Origin: an uncultured Eubacteriales bacterium
Lineage (GTDB): Bacteria > Bacillota > Clostridia > Oscillospirales > Oscillospiraceae
DNA length: 44,196 nt
Assembly: GCA_900552475.1 (NCBI GenBank)
Contig: USAC01000009.1
Location: forward strand, 1 to 44,196
Reading direction: 5' to 3'
A model generated the notes under the pieces. The model made no database searches. It was not told the origin of the DNA and saw only the letters and a program-made list of their open reading frames with translations. A program made the position numbers and the translations under genes. This document shows positions 32,695-41,487 of this stretch, in pieces; within the stretch, counting starts at the first letter, position 1; every line of letters starts with the position of its first letter.

Positions 32695-33276
32695 TTATTC
32701 TTCGGGCTGCGCCGCGCCGTCCGGCTCCGCAATGCGCAGCTGCCCGTCCGTCTCCAGACCGGGCATCTCGGGCAGATCCTCGAGCGAATTGAGGTGGAAC
32801 GCGCGCAGGAACGCCTTCGTCGTGCGGTACAGCCGCGGACGCCCCGGCACCTGCAGCCGCCCGCACTCCTCGATGAGGTGCCGGTCGAGCAGCAGTCCCA
32901 CGGTATACGAGCTGTCCACGCCGCGCACCTGATCGACATAGGCGCGGGTGGTCGGCTGGTAATAGGCGATGATCGCCAGCACCTCCAGCGCGGGCTGGGA
33001 GAGCTTGGCGGGCTTGCGGATTTCAAAGGCCCGGCGGATGACGTCGGCATACTCCGGCGCGGAGCAGAGCTGGTAGCTCTCCTCCATGCGCACGAGACGG
33101 ATGCCGCGCCGCTCATAGGCGTAGTAGTCGCTCAGCTTCTGCAGCACGAGCTCCGCCGTGGCGCGGTCAATATCGAGCGCCAGACAGATCCGGTCGATCG
33201 CCACCGGCTCACCGGAGGCGAAGAGAATCCCCTCCATGGCGGACTCGATTTCCTTCATTTCCAGATTCTTTTCCAT
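32695..33276 (-). CDS. scpB: segregation and condensation protein B
   Basis: Accessory subunit of the SMC condensin complex. A 193-residue protein of two winged-helix domains: EIESAMEGILFASGEPVAID at the start, QPALEVLAIIAYYQPTTRAY and VRGVDSSYTVGLLLDRHLIE in the second, ending with YRTTKAFLRAFHLNSLEDLP. ATG 33276 with AAGGAGT upstream, 8 nt after scpA. Confidence 0.95.
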   Translation of the reverse strand: MEKNLEMKEIESAMEGILFASGEPVAIDRICLALDIDRATAELVLQKLSDYYAYERRGIRLVRMEESYQLCSAPEYADVIRRAFEIRKPAKLSQPALEVLAIIAYYQPTTRAYVDQVRGVDSSYTVGLLLDRHLIEECGRLQVPGRPRLYRTTKAFLRAFHLNSLEDLPEMPGLETDGQLRIAEPDGAAQPEE

Positions 33277-33284
33277 GGTACTCC

Positions 33285-34061
33285 TTACTTTTCGGCCTCG
33301 CCGCCCTCAAAGGTGACGGTGCAGTCGGCGCTCGAGCCGGCCAGCCGGATCAGATGGTTCTTGCACAGCTCCAGCACGGCCATGAACGTGGCGACGAGCT
33401 CGCTGCGGGTGCGGCTGCCGCGGAAGAGCAGCAGAAATCGCGTGATGCCGCCGCGCCTGAGCCGGTCGAGAATCTCCGTGGATTTCTTCTCCACGGAGTA
33501 CGGCTCGCGCCGGACGATCTCGTCGAAGGCCTGCAGATTCGGCTCGTCGGACTGGCCGCGCCGGTCGAGCATCTCCTGCAGCGCGATGACGAGGTCGGCG
33601 GGGTCCTGGCTGTATTCATAGACCTTCCCGCGCTCCATCGGCTCGGGGGTGCGGGTGAGGATGCTGCGGCCGAACTCGCTCATGGGGCCGAGCTTCTGCG
33701 TCAGCTGCTTGATTTTGAGATAGCACTCGCTGCGCTGGCGCTCCTCGAGCGAGCGGATCAGCTCGTCCATCTCGCTCTGTGCCTCCTCGTCCTCAATGGA
33801 AAGCAGCATCCGCGTTTTGATGTACATCAGGTGCGCCGCCATCGTGACGAACTCACTCGCAACCTCCAGATCCATCCGCTGCCGCTGCTCGAGATAGGCC
33901 AGATACTGGTCGAGAATGAGCGCGATGGGGATGTCCTGAATCTCTATTTTGTTCTTGCTCAGCAGGAAAAGAATGAGGTCCAGCGGGCCCTCGAAGTCCT
34001 CGAGCGATTCGCCGCTCCTGGGCTGAACGACCTTTTCCAGCTTAAAAATCGGGTTATCCAA
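33285..34061 (-). CDS. scpA: segregation and condensation protein A
   Basis: Kleisin subunit bridging SMC heads. The 258-residue protein has the family N-terminus DFEGPLDLILFLLSKNKIEI and AAHLMYIKTRMLL, and a winged helix near the C-terminus (about 175-240). No ATG fits: the family begins about 16 residues before DFEGPLDL, where TTG 34061 stands with GAGGTG 7 nt upstream. The longer frame upstream is the shadow of the site-2 protease gene, which ends 11 nt before this start. Confidence 0.92.
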   Translation of the reverse strand: MDNPIFKLEKVVQPRSGESLEDFEGPLDLILFLLSKNKIEIQDIPIALILDQYLAYLEQRQRMDLEVASEFVTMAAHLMYIKTRMLLSIEDEEAQSEMDELIRSLEERQRSECYLKIKQLTQKLGPMSEFGRSILTRTPEPMERGKVYEYSQDPADLVIALQEMLDRRGQSDEPNLQAFDEIVRREPYSVEKKSTEILDRLRRGGITRFLLLFRGSRTRSELVATFMAVLELCKNHLIRLAGSSADCTVTFEGGEAEK

Positions 34062-34072
34062 ACGTGTACACC

Positions 34073-34729
34073 TCAGAAGCCGACGATGCGGCAGAATAGG
34101 GTATAGACCCAGCGGATGGCAAGCGACATATACCGCCCGCCCACGCCGAGCGCCACGAGCAGCCACAGCGCGAAGATGCCGAAGCGCTCATAGCGCATCA
34201 GCCAGCGGTAGGCCCGCTCGGGGAGAAGCACGGCGAGCACCTTCGACCCGTCAAGCGGCGGAATGGGGATCAGGTTGAAAAGCCCCAGACCGATCGAGAG
34301 CGCGGCCGTGCTCGTCAGAAAATCGAGCGCCGTCTGATTAAAAACGGAGTAGTGCGCATAGGTATAGATCAGCCGCGCCGGGATGAGCAGCAAAAGCGCG
34401 AGCAGGAGGTTAGAGGCCGGCCCGGCGAGCGCCGTGAGCGCCATGCCCTGCCGCGGTTTTTTGAAGTAGTTCGGGTTCACGGGGACGGGCCTGGCCCAGC
34501 CGAAGCCCGCGACGAGCATCATCAGCAGGCCGAACCAGTCGATATGCCGTAGGGGATTGAGGCTCAGCCGGTGCTGCCGCTTCGCCGTGGGGTCGCCCAG
34601 CGCGAGCGCAGCCAGACCGTGGCACGTCTCGTGTACGGTCAGGCAGAACAGAACCGCCAGAAGCTGCACCGCCGCGTCGCGCAGCGTGCCGAAATCCAGC
34701 GCGTTCCAGAGATTTGTCAAATAATGCAA
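34073..34729 (-). CDS. site-2 protease family (M50) membrane metalloprotease
   Basis: A 218-residue membrane protein with zinc motif H33-E-T-C-H37 in the first core segment and the second ligand motif PIPPLDGSK with D160. About five membrane segments. It belongs to the short Rip-like group upstream of scpA in many Firmicutes; substrate unknown. The start is TTG 34729, with GGGAG about 9 nt upstream and a consensus promoter; no other start keeps the whole first segment. First gene of the minus-strand M50-scpA-scpB-DUF2953-ytfJ-dacF run. Confidence 0.9.
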   Translation of the reverse strand: MHYLTNLWNALDFGTLRDAAVQLLAVLFCLTVHETCHGLAALALGDPTAKRQHRLSLNPLRHIDWFGLLMMLVAGFGWARPVPVNPNYFKKPRQGMALTALAGPASNLLLALLLLIPARLIYTYAHYSVFNQTALDFLTSTAALSIGLGLFNLIPIPPLDGSKVLAVLLPERAYRWLMRYERFGIFALWLLVALGVGGRYMSLAIRWVYTLFCRIVGF

Positions 34730-34762
34730 GGGGTGATTCTCCCGTCAGATTTTAATGCAACT

Positions 34763-34791
34763 ATTATAGCAGAAAGTATCCCCGAATACAA
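34763..34791 (-). promoter_or_regulatory. promoter of the M50-scpAB operon
   Basis: TTGTAT, 17-nt spacer, TATAAT with TGC extension on the minus strand, about 35 nt upstream of the TTG start. Confidence 0.8.
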
Positions 34792-34981
34792 GTGCGTTTA
34801 ACCCCGTCCGCCGCGCCTGAAGCGGGATGTGGGCGGCCTGTAGGAAATGTGCAAGAAATGTTACCGGTTTGTATCCGGGATTGCGCCGGTTTGTAGCTTT
34901 GCTGTAAGGAAAGTACACATTTTCTGTGGTAGAGTATAGACAAGATAAAAGAAATGGTTTTGCCGGGAAAGGAGCAAACAG

Positions 34982-35173
34982 ATGGAAAAGATCAGAAAGA
35001 TGATTGGTTGTCTCACGGCGGTCTGCCTGCTGCTGGCGGTGGCGGCGTTCTTCCTGCCCGGCGCGGTGGGGATGGCGCTGTCCGTGCTGGCTATCGCGGC
35101 GGCCGGCGGTGTGGTCGTGCTGTGTGCGGTCGGCTTCGCGCGGCTCCTGACGAGGGGCGCGGGCGCGGTATAA
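34982..35173 (+). CDS. small two-segment membrane protein, unknown function
   Basis: A 63-residue protein: MEKIRKMIG, then two hydrophobic segments (about 9-27 and 31-54) and a basic end (RLLTRGAGAV). ATG 34982 follows AAAGGAG at good distance, so it is likely real despite its size. I do not recognise it. It faces away from the M50 protease gene and is followed by an unusual series of palindromes. Confidence 0.6.
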   Translation: MEKIRKMIGCLTAVCLLLAVAAFFLPGAVGMALSVLAIAAAGGVVVLCAVGFARLLTRGAGAV

Positions 35174-35242
35174 AAAACAGAAAAACGGGGTCTCCTCCCT
35201 TTGGCGGTTTGTGCGTTTGAAGTGAGCAGTCAACCGGAAATG

Positions 35243-35278
35243 GGTCATGGGCGCGGCATATATGCCGCGCCCATGACC
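35243..35278. repeat. 36-bp perfect loopless palindrome
   Basis: GGTCATGGGCGCGGCATA followed immediately by its exact reverse complement. It has no spacer and no U-tract. It lies one base before the hairpin of repeat copy D. Confidence 0.8.
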
Positions 35279-35279
35279 G

Positions 35280-35433
35280 TATTCTTCAAAAGGGCTCAGC
35301 CCTTTTGAAGAATAAAAGTTTCACTGCGCTGCGCGCCTTGTCTGGCCGCTGGCCAGCCTGCGACACTCCGCTGCGCGCAAAAAAACGGATTGGATCTTTT
35401 TCGCGGCCTGCGGCGCCGCAAACTCTGTGAGAC
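35280..35433 (-). repeat. dispersed intergenic repeat, copy D (reverse orientation)
   Basis: Read on the minus strand it opens GTCTCACAGAGTTTGCGGC. Stem 1 arms TTTGCGGC/GCCGCGAA. Then ATCCAATCCGTTTTTTTGCG, after which stem 2's right arm is missing. AGCGGAGTGTCGCAG, stem 3 (TGGCC/GGCCA), CAAGGCGCGCAGC and AGTGAAAC follow. It ends in a gene-specific hairpin 35280-35314 (ATTCTTCAAAAGGGCT arms, one-base loop). Its hairpin end faces the 3' end of the small membrane protein gene. Confidence 0.85.
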
Positions 35434-35440
35434 TTTCTGA

Positions 35441-35475
35441 CAGGGCACACCGCTTTGCGGTGTGCCCTGCGCCTT
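35441..35475 (+). terminator. hairpin upstream of hflX
   Basis: A 13-bp perfect stem CAGGGCACACCGC and complement with TTT loop, followed by CGCCTTTTA. It lies between repeat copy D and the hflX promoter and would stop transcripts coming from the left. Confidence 0.7.
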
Positions 35476-35487
35476 TTATAATTTACA

Positions 35488-35516
35488 TTTACAACGCGCG
35501 GGAAAATGTATATAAT
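35488..35516 (+). promoter_or_regulatory. promoter of the hflX operon
   Basis: TTTACA, 17-nt spacer, TATAAT on the plus strand, 33 nt upstream of the hflX ATG. Confidence 0.8.
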
Positions 35517-35549
35517 AACGGGGAATATGAAGAAAACACGAGGTACCCA

Positions 35550-36869
35550 ATGGAACGGAAAACACTGCAGCAGACACAGGAATTGGAAAAAAAGCGCGAC
35601 GACGCGGTGCTGGTGGGCCTGCGCTCGCCCGTGCTGCACGAGGACAGCGCCGACGAGGAGAGCCTCGCCGAGCTGGCCGCGCTGGTCGATACCGCGGGCG
35701 GCCGCGTGGTGGGGACGATCCTCCAGAGCCGCGAAAAGCCCGACCCGCACAGCTTCATCGGCGAGGGCAAGGTCGCCGAGGTGCAGAATATGGTGCAGCA
35801 GGAGCACGCCACGATGGTCATCTTCGACAACGACCTCTCGCCCTCGCAGATGCGCGTGCTGACGGAGCTGACGGGCGTGCAGGTGCTCGACCGCAGCGGC
35901 CTGATCCTCGACATCTTCGCCCAGCGGGCGCGGACGAAGGAGGGCTGCCTGCAGGTGGAGCTGGCGCAGTACCAGTATCTGCTGCCGCGCCTGATCGGCA
36001 TGTGGACGCACCTTGAGCGCCAGGCCGGCACGAGCGGCAAGGGCCCCATCGGATCGAAGGGTCCCGGTGAGACGCAGCTTGAGACCGACCGCCGCCACAT
36101 CCACCGCAAGATCGACAAGCTCAAAGCCGAGCTTGAGGAGGTGCGCCGCGTGCGCGGCACCCAGCGCCAGCGCCGTATGAAAAACGAGATCCCCGTCGTG
36201 GCCATCGTCGGCTATACGAACGCGGGCAAGTCGACGCTCCTCAACGCCATCACCGGCGCGGACATCCCGGCGAATAACCGCCTGTTCGACACGCTCGACA
36301 CGACCACGCGCCTTCTGACCGTGAGCGACACGCTCGACGTCGTCATCTCCGACACCGTCGGCTTTATCCGCAAGCTCCCGCACCAGCTCGTCGAGGCATT
36401 CAAGGCGACGCTCGAGGAGCTGGAATACGCGGATCTGCTGCTGCATGTCATCGACGCATCGAACCCCGAGTGGCCGCAGCAGGCGCAGATCGTGGAGAGC
36501 CTGATCCGCGAGCTGAAGGCGGATCAGATTCCCTGCATCCGCGTGTACAACAAGTCCGACCTCGCCTTCTCCAGCCAGCGGCCGAAGGAGGAGCGCGCCG
36601 TATCCATCTCCGCCAAGACCGGCGAGGGCATCCCCGCGCTGCTCGCGGAGATCGACCGCCTGCTCGACAAAGGGACAAAGCGCGTTATGATCCATCTGCC
36701 GTATGACAGGGCGGGGCTGCTCGATGAGCTCTACCGCGAGGCGAAGGTCGAGAGCGTGGCCTATGCGGAGACAATCGATGTCGCCGCCGTCTGCACGCCG
36801 AAGGTGCTCGGCCGGATGAAGGCGTATATCGAGGGCTGGCAGGAGGAGAAGGAGCCATGGGAGAGCTGA
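35550..36869 (+). CDS. hflX: GTPase HflX
   Basis: Ribosome-associated GTPase that splits or rescues stalled ribosomes. The 439-residue protein has the HflX N-terminal domain (HSFIGEGKVAEVQ, DRSGLILDIFAQRARTKEG), a coiled-coil linker, and the G domain with GYTNAGKST (221-229), DTVGFIRKLPHQLVEAF and NKSD. ATG 35550 has GAGG upstream; the earlier frame would start before the promoter. It overlaps yigZ by 13 nt. Confidence 0.96.
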   Translation: MERKTLQQTQELEKKRDDAVLVGLRSPVLHEDSADEESLAELAALVDTAGGRVVGTILQSREKPDPHSFIGEGKVAEVQNMVQQEHATMVIFDNDLSPSQMRVLTELTGVQVLDRSGLILDIFAQRARTKEGCLQVELAQYQYLLPRLIGMWTHLERQAGTSGKGPIGSKGPGETQLETDRRHIHRKIDKLKAELEEVRRVRGTQRQRRMKNEIPVVAIVGYTNAGKSTLLNAITGADIPANNRLFDTLDTTTRLLTVSDTLDVVISDTVGFIRKLPHQLVEAFKATLEELEYADLLLHVIDASNPEWPQQAQIVESLIRELKADQIPCIRVYNKSDLAFSSQRPKEERAVSISAKTGEGIPALLAEIDRLLDKGTKRVMIHLPYDRAGLLDELYREAKVESVAYAETIDVAAVCTPKVLGRMKAYIEGWQEEKEPWES

Positions 36870-37498
36870 GGAGCTTCCGCGTGCCGTTCGCGGCGGCGGA
36901 GAGTGAGTTCACGGAGAAGCGCTCGCGCTTCATCGGCCACATCTGGCCGGTGGAGACGGAGGAGCAGGCGCAGGCGTACATCCGTGCGATGAAGAAGCGG
37001 TATTACGACGCGCGGCACAACTGCTGGTGCTACCTCGTCGGCGAGAGCATCGTCCGCTACAGCGACGACGGCGAGCCGCAGGGGACGGCGGGCCAACCGA
37101 TGCTGAACGTCTTTCAGCGCGAGAACGTCACGAACGTCTGCTGCGTGGTGACGCGCTATTTCGGAGGGATTCTGCTCGGCGCGGGCGGCCTGACGCGCGC
37201 CTACTCCAAGGGCGCGCGCGACGCGCTGGCCGCGGCGGGCGTGTCGTCGATGGGCCTTTGGACGCAGCTGCGGATCCCGTGTACCTACCCACTTTTAGAG
37301 CGGGTGAAGCTCGAGCTCGCGGCGGCGGAGGGGCTGACGGACGACACGGAATACGGCGCGGACGTCACGATCACGGCGTCGCTCCCGCAGGAGCGGGTGG
37401 AGCCACTCTGCGCGCGATTGACGGAGCTCTCCGCAGGCGGGATCGTCCCCGCCGTGCTCGGTGAGAGCTTCCGCCCCGGCCCGCGCGAGGAGATCTGA
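36857..37498 (+). CDS. YigZ/IMPACT family protein (UPF0029)
   Basis: A 213-residue two-domain protein. The N-terminal IMPACT fold shows SRFIGHIWPVETEEQAQAYI, ARHNCWCYLVGE, SDDGEPQGTAGQPML and TRYFGGILLGAGGLTRAYS; the C-terminal DUF1949 domain follows from about 135. Related to eukaryotic IMPACT, a translation-control protein, but its bacterial role is unsettled. Coupled to hflX by overlap; comEC follows after 26 nt. Confidence 0.93.
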   Translation: MGELRSFRVPFAAAESEFTEKRSRFIGHIWPVETEEQAQAYIRAMKKRYYDARHNCWCYLVGESIVRYSDDGEPQGTAGQPMLNVFQRENVTNVCCVVTRYFGGILLGAGGLTRAYSKGARDALAAAGVSSMGLWTQLRIPCTYPLLERVKLELAAAEGLTDDTEYGADVTITASLPQERVEPLCARLTELSAGGIVPAVLGESFRPGPREEI

Positions 37499-37524
37499 GA
37501 AAAAATCGGCAAGGAGGATGCAGC

Positions 37525-39825
37525 ATGCGCACACTCGCGAATATCGCCCTGTCCTTCGCGGCGGGGATCCTGCTGTGCTGCTATCTGCCGGAGGGAATGT
37601 GGCGGCTCTGGGCGGCGGGCGCGCTGGCGCTCGCGGGACTGGGGCTTGCGGCGTGGAAGAAATGTCTCGCCGCGCGGCCGAAGCTGCGCAGGCGCGTCCT
37701 TCTCGCGCTCTTTTCGCTCTGCGCGGCGCTCGTCTATTTCGCGGGGTGGCGGCAGCTGATCGTCCGCCCCGTGACAGAGCGGTTCGGGACGGAGTCCGCC
37801 TTTTCGGGGACGGTGCTCGACTATTCGCAGGAGAGCAGCTACGGCGCGCGGGTGGAGCTGTCGCTCTACGGCTATCCCGGCGCGAAGGCGTACTACTACG
37901 GCTCGTCGGAGCTGCTCTCGCTCGAGCCGGGGCAGAAGCTCTCCGGCACCGCGCGCTGGCAGGATGCCGGGCGCATCCGCGAGAGCGAGATCACCACGTT
38001 CACGTCGAAGGGCGTGTTCGCGCTGCTGTACGATCAGGACGCGCTGGAGATCACGGACGGGGCGAAGGGGAGCCTGCGCTTTCTGCCGCAGCGCGCGTCC
38101 CGTGCCTTTCAGGAGAAAATCCGCGATATCTGGGGCGAATCGGACGCCACGGGCTTTCTTCTGGCGGAGCTGACGGGCGAGCGCAGCGGCATCAGCGAGA
38201 CGGACAGCCAAATCGTCTCCGAGGTCGGGCTGAGCCACCTGTTCGCCGTCTCGGGGCTGCACTGCGCGTTTCTCGTGAGCCTGCTGGCGATGCTGATTCC
38301 GGCGCACCGGCGGCGGACGGGCGCGGCGATGACGATCCTTGTGCTGCTGTTTTACATGCTGATGGTCGGCATGACACCGTCCGTCGTCCGCGCGTGCATC
38401 ATGCAGATTTTCCTGCAGCTCGCACCGCTTTTCCGCCGCGACGGCGACAGTCTGACGTCGCTGAGCGCAGCGCTGCTGGCGATTCTGCTGTGCAGTCCCA
38501 TGGCCGCGCAGAGCATCAGCCTGCAGCTGAGCTTTGCCGCGACGCTCGGGATTCTGCTCCTCTCGGGGCGGATGTACCGGCGGGCGGCGGACGCGATTCA
38601 CCGGAAATTTGAGAAGAACATCGGCCTGTGCGGCGCGCTCTGCTTCGTCGCGGCGAACGTGACGGTCTCGCTCGGCGCGCTCGTGTTCACGATCCCGCTC
38701 TCGGCGGCATATTTCGGCGTGCTGTCCGTGGTGTCGCCGCTGAGCAACCTCCTTGTGGTGCCGGTCGCGGGGTGGAACTTTATGGCCGCGTTCGTGACGG
38801 TGCTGGTCGGCTTCGTGTGGCTCCCGGCGGCGAAGCTGCTGGGCCTTGCCGCGCTGGGGCTGACGAAGTACATGCTGCTGGCCGCGCGTCTGCTCGCGCG
38901 CCTTCCGGGGCACGCGCTGTATCTGAACAACAAATATCTCATCGCGTGGCTGGTGTTTGTGTATGTGCTCTTCACCGCGGCGGCGCTTCTGCGTGGGCCG
39001 GTGAAGCGGCGGTATCTGCTGCCGTCGGTGCTCGCGGTGTGTACGCTGGTGCTCTCCGTGTGGCTGGGGACGCTCGCCTACCGCACGGACACGCTCGCCG
39101 CCGTCGCGGTGGACGTGGGACAGGGCGAGTGCGTGCTTTTGACGTCACAGGGCGACACCGCCCTCGTCGACTGCGGCAGCAGCAACAATTACATCAACGC
39201 CGGCAGCCGAGCCATCGCGCAGCTCGGCACCATGGGCGCGCACCGGCTGAAGGCCGTCGTGCTGACGCACTACCACGCCGACCACACGAGCGGGCTCGAG
39301 CTGCTGCTCGAGCGCGTGGAGGTGGAGCGGCTGTACCTGCCGTCGCTCGAGGACGAGTACGGCGTGAAGGACAAAATCTGCGCCATCGCCGCGCAGAAGG
39401 GAATCGAGACGGTCTTTGTCGAGGACGTGGAGAGCCTGACGCTCGGCGGCGCGACGCTGCGGGTCTATCCGCCCGTGGGGAAGAAGAACCAGAACGAGGC
39501 GGGGCTGACGGCCCTGTGCTCGGCGGGGAGCTTCGATGTGCTCGTGACGGGCGACATGCCCGCAAATACCGAGAAGAAGCTCATCGCGGATTATGACCTG
39601 CCGCGTGTCGAGGTGCTGCTTGTGGGGCACCACGGGTCGAAATACAGCTCCTGCGAGGAGTTTCTGCGCGCCGTGCAGCCGGAATACGCCATCATCAGCG
39701 TCGGCAGCAACAGCTACGGCCACCCGACGGCCGAGGCCATCGGGCGGCTCGAGGACGCGGGCGCGGAGGTATACCGGACGGATGAGCAGGGAACGATCCT
39801 GATGAAAGCGGAAAAAGCCGGCTGA
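37525..39825 (+). CDS. comEC: DNA internalization protein ComEC/Rec2
   Basis: Membrane channel for single-stranded DNA uptake in natural transformation. The 766-residue protein has two N-terminal membrane segments, an OB-like region (about 95-200), the Competence domain of many segments (about 215-500, with VGLSHLFAVSGLHCAFLVSL) and a C-terminal metallo-beta-lactamase domain with H582-Y-H584-A-D586-H587, possibly the nuclease that degrades the other strand. ATG 37525 with AAGGAGG upstream. comEA and the pilus genes are not here, so competence cannot be inferred. holA next to comEC is the normal Firmicutes arrangement. Confidence 0.95.
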   Translation: MRTLANIALSFAAGILLCCYLPEGMWRLWAAGALALAGLGLAAWKKCLAARPKLRRRVLLALFSLCAALVYFAGWRQLIVRPVTERFGTESAFSGTVLDYSQESSYGARVELSLYGYPGAKAYYYGSSELLSLEPGQKLSGTARWQDAGRIRESEITTFTSKGVFALLYDQDALEITDGAKGSLRFLPQRASRAFQEKIRDIWGESDATGFLLAELTGERSGISETDSQIVSEVGLSHLFAVSGLHCAFLVSLLAMLIPAHRRRTGAAMTILVLLFYMLMVGMTPSVVRACIMQIFLQLAPLFRRDGDSLTSLSAALLAILLCSPMAAQSISLQLSFAATLGILLLSGRMYRRAADAIHRKFEKNIGLCGALCFVAANVTVSLGALVFTIPLSAAYFGVLSVVSPLSNLLVVPVAGWNFMAAFVTVLVGFVWLPAAKLLGLAALGLTKYMLLAARLLARLPGHALYLNNKYLIAWLVFVYVLFTAAALLRGPVKRRYLLPSVLAVCTLVLSVWLGTLAYRTDTLAAVAVDVGQGECVLLTSQGDTALVDCGSSNNYINAGSRAIAQLGTMGAHRLKAVVLTHYHADHTSGLELLLERVEVERLYLPSLEDEYGVKDKICAIAAQKGIETVFVEDVESLTLGGATLRVYPPVGKKNQNEAGLTALCSAGSFDVLVTGDMPANTEKKLIADYDLPRVEVLLVGHHGSKYSSCEEFLRAVQPEYAIISVGSNSYGHPTAEAIGRLEDAGAEVYRTDEQGTILMKAEKAG

Positions 39826-39856
39826 CGTGCCGGAGAACGATAGAGAGGAGTGCCGG

Positions 39857-40909
39857 ATGGCAGCAAAGAAGGGCGCGGTCAGCAAAAGCGCCGGATTGGA
39901 CGAACTGAAGGCGGATCTGAAAGCGGAAACGCTCAAAAACGCCTATATATTTTACGGAGAGGAGACGTACCTGCGGCAGAGCTATCTCGACCAGGTGCGC
40001 GAGGCGCTTGTCCCGGCGGGGTTCGAGGAGTTCAACTACCACCGTCTCGGCGGCAAGGGGCTTTCGATGCAGGCGCTGCAGGAGGCCGTGGAGGCCATGC
40101 CCATGATGGCGCAGCACACGCTCGTCACGGTGACGGATCTGGACATCTTCAAGCTCGATATGTCCGCGCGCGGCGCGTTCATCGAGATCATCTCGGATAT
40201 TCCGGAGTACTGCACGGTGATTTTCATCTATGACCTCGTGGCCTATAAGCGCGACGGCAAGATGAAAAAGCTCGTCGCGGCGCTCGATGAGCATGTGCGC
40301 GAGGTGGAGTTCTGCCAGCAGGACCGCGAGCTGCTGCTGCGCTGGATCAAGCGCCGCTTCGCCGCCGACGGCCACGACATCGACGCGGCCACGGCCGACC
40401 ACCTGCTCTTCACCTGCGGCTCGCTGATGACCGACCTCCTGCCGGAGATCGGGAAGGTTTCGGCTTTTGCGAAGGGGCAGAGCGTCACCATCGCGGATAT
40501 CAACGCCGTCGTCGAGCCGCGGCTGGAGGCGCGCGTGTTTGACATGACCCGCGCCATCACGGCCGGGAGCTATAACGAGGCGGCGCACATCCTCGGCGAG
40601 CTTCTGCGCCAGCGGACGGAGCCGATCATGATCCTCGCCGCCGTCGGCAAGGAGCTGCGCCAGCTCTACACGGCGCGCATGGCACTCGACGCGGGGAAGG
40701 ACCGCTTCTGGCTCAAGCAGGTCTGGGGCATGAACTCGGACTACCCGGCAAAGCTCCTCCTGCAGGCGGCCAGGCGCGTCGACCACCGGTGGTGTCAGGA
40801 CGCGGTGCAGGCCTGTCAGGTGCTCGACCGGCGGATGAAGAGTGAGAAAAACATTGACAGCGAGGACGAGCTCAAGCTGTTTCTGATGGGATTGGCGGCG
40901 CGGCGATGA
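39857..40909 (+). CDS. holA: DNA polymerase III delta subunit
   Basis: Opens the sliding clamp as part of the clamp loader. The 350-residue protein shows the HolA pattern: LKNAYIFYGEETYLRQSYLD at the start, a degenerate AAA+ domain, VEFCQQDRELLLRWIKRRF, and a helical C-terminal collar with ILGELLRQRTEPIMILAAVG and QLYTARMALDAG. ATG 39857 is preferred (GAGAGGAG upstream) over a start ten codons earlier. Overlaps rnmV by 4 nt (ATGA). Confidence 0.93.
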   Translation: MAAKKGAVSKSAGLDELKADLKAETLKNAYIFYGEETYLRQSYLDQVREALVPAGFEEFNYHRLGGKGLSMQALQEAVEAMPMMAQHTLVTVTDLDIFKLDMSARGAFIEIISDIPEYCTVIFIYDLVAYKRDGKMKKLVAALDEHVREVEFCQQDRELLLRWIKRRFAADGHDIDAATADHLLFTCGSLMTDLLPEIGKVSAFAKGQSVTIADINAVVEPRLEARVFDMTRAITAGSYNEAAHILGELLRQRTEPIMILAAVGKELRQLYTARMALDAGKDRFWLKQVWGMNSDYPAKLLLQAARRVDHRWCQDAVQACQVLDRRMKSEKNIDSEDELKLFLMGLAARR

Positions 40910-41487
40910 AGAAGAAAATCCGCGAGGTCATCGTCGTGGAGGGCCGCTACGACAAGAACACCCTCTCGCAGGTGGTGGACGCCGTCATCGTCGAGACGGG
41001 CGGCTTCTCCGTGTTTCATAACAAAGAAAAGATCGACTATCTGCGCCATCTCGCGCGTGAGCGCGGGCTGATCCTCATGACCGACCCGGACGGCGCGGGC
41101 TTTGTCATCCGCAACTATCTCAAGGGCAGCATCCCGCCCGAACAGATCAAGCAGGCCTACGTTCCGGACATCCGCGGCAAAGAGCGCCGCAAGCAGCGCC
41201 CCGGAAAAGAGGGCAAGCTCGGCGTCGAGGGTATGCGCCCGGAAGTGCTGCTCGAGGCGCTGCGCCGCGCGGGCGCGACATTTGAGGGCGATGCGCCGCA
41301 GGCGGCGCGCACGGGGGAGGAGATCACCCGCGCGGATCTGTTAGACCGCGGCCTGATCGGCCCGGGCTCGGCGGAAAAGCGCGCGGCGCTGCTGAAGACG
41401 CTGCGCCTGCCGGAGCACCTGAGCACCGCCGCGCTGCTGCAGACGCTGAACCTGCTGATGAGCCGGGAGGAGTTTGAAAAGCTATGA
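40906..41487 (+). CDS. rnmV: ribonuclease M5
   Basis: Matures the ends of 5S rRNA. The 193-residue protein has an N-terminal TOPRIM domain with E12 (VVEGRYDK) and D60-P-D62 (MTDPDGAG), then the M5-specific C-terminal region with KLGVEGMRPE. In many Firmicutes it pairs with rsmA; here it is coupled by 4-nt overlaps to holA and to a CYTH-domain gene. Confidence 0.93.
   Translation: MKKKIREVIVVEGRYDKNTLSQVVDAVIVETGGFSVFHNKEKIDYLRHLARERGLILMTDPDGAGFVIRNYLKGSIPPEQIKQAYVPDIRGKERRKQRPGKEGKLGVEGMRPEVLLEALRRAGATFEGDAPQAARTGEEITRADLLDRGLIGPGSAEKRAALLKTLRLPEHLSTAALLQTLNLLMSREEFEKL

Noticed and set aside
34062..34166. Longer N-terminus of ScpA from an upstream ATG
   Set aside because: The added residues do not match ScpA and lie inside the end of the M50 protease gene; TTG 34061 has a ribosome site and the right family start.
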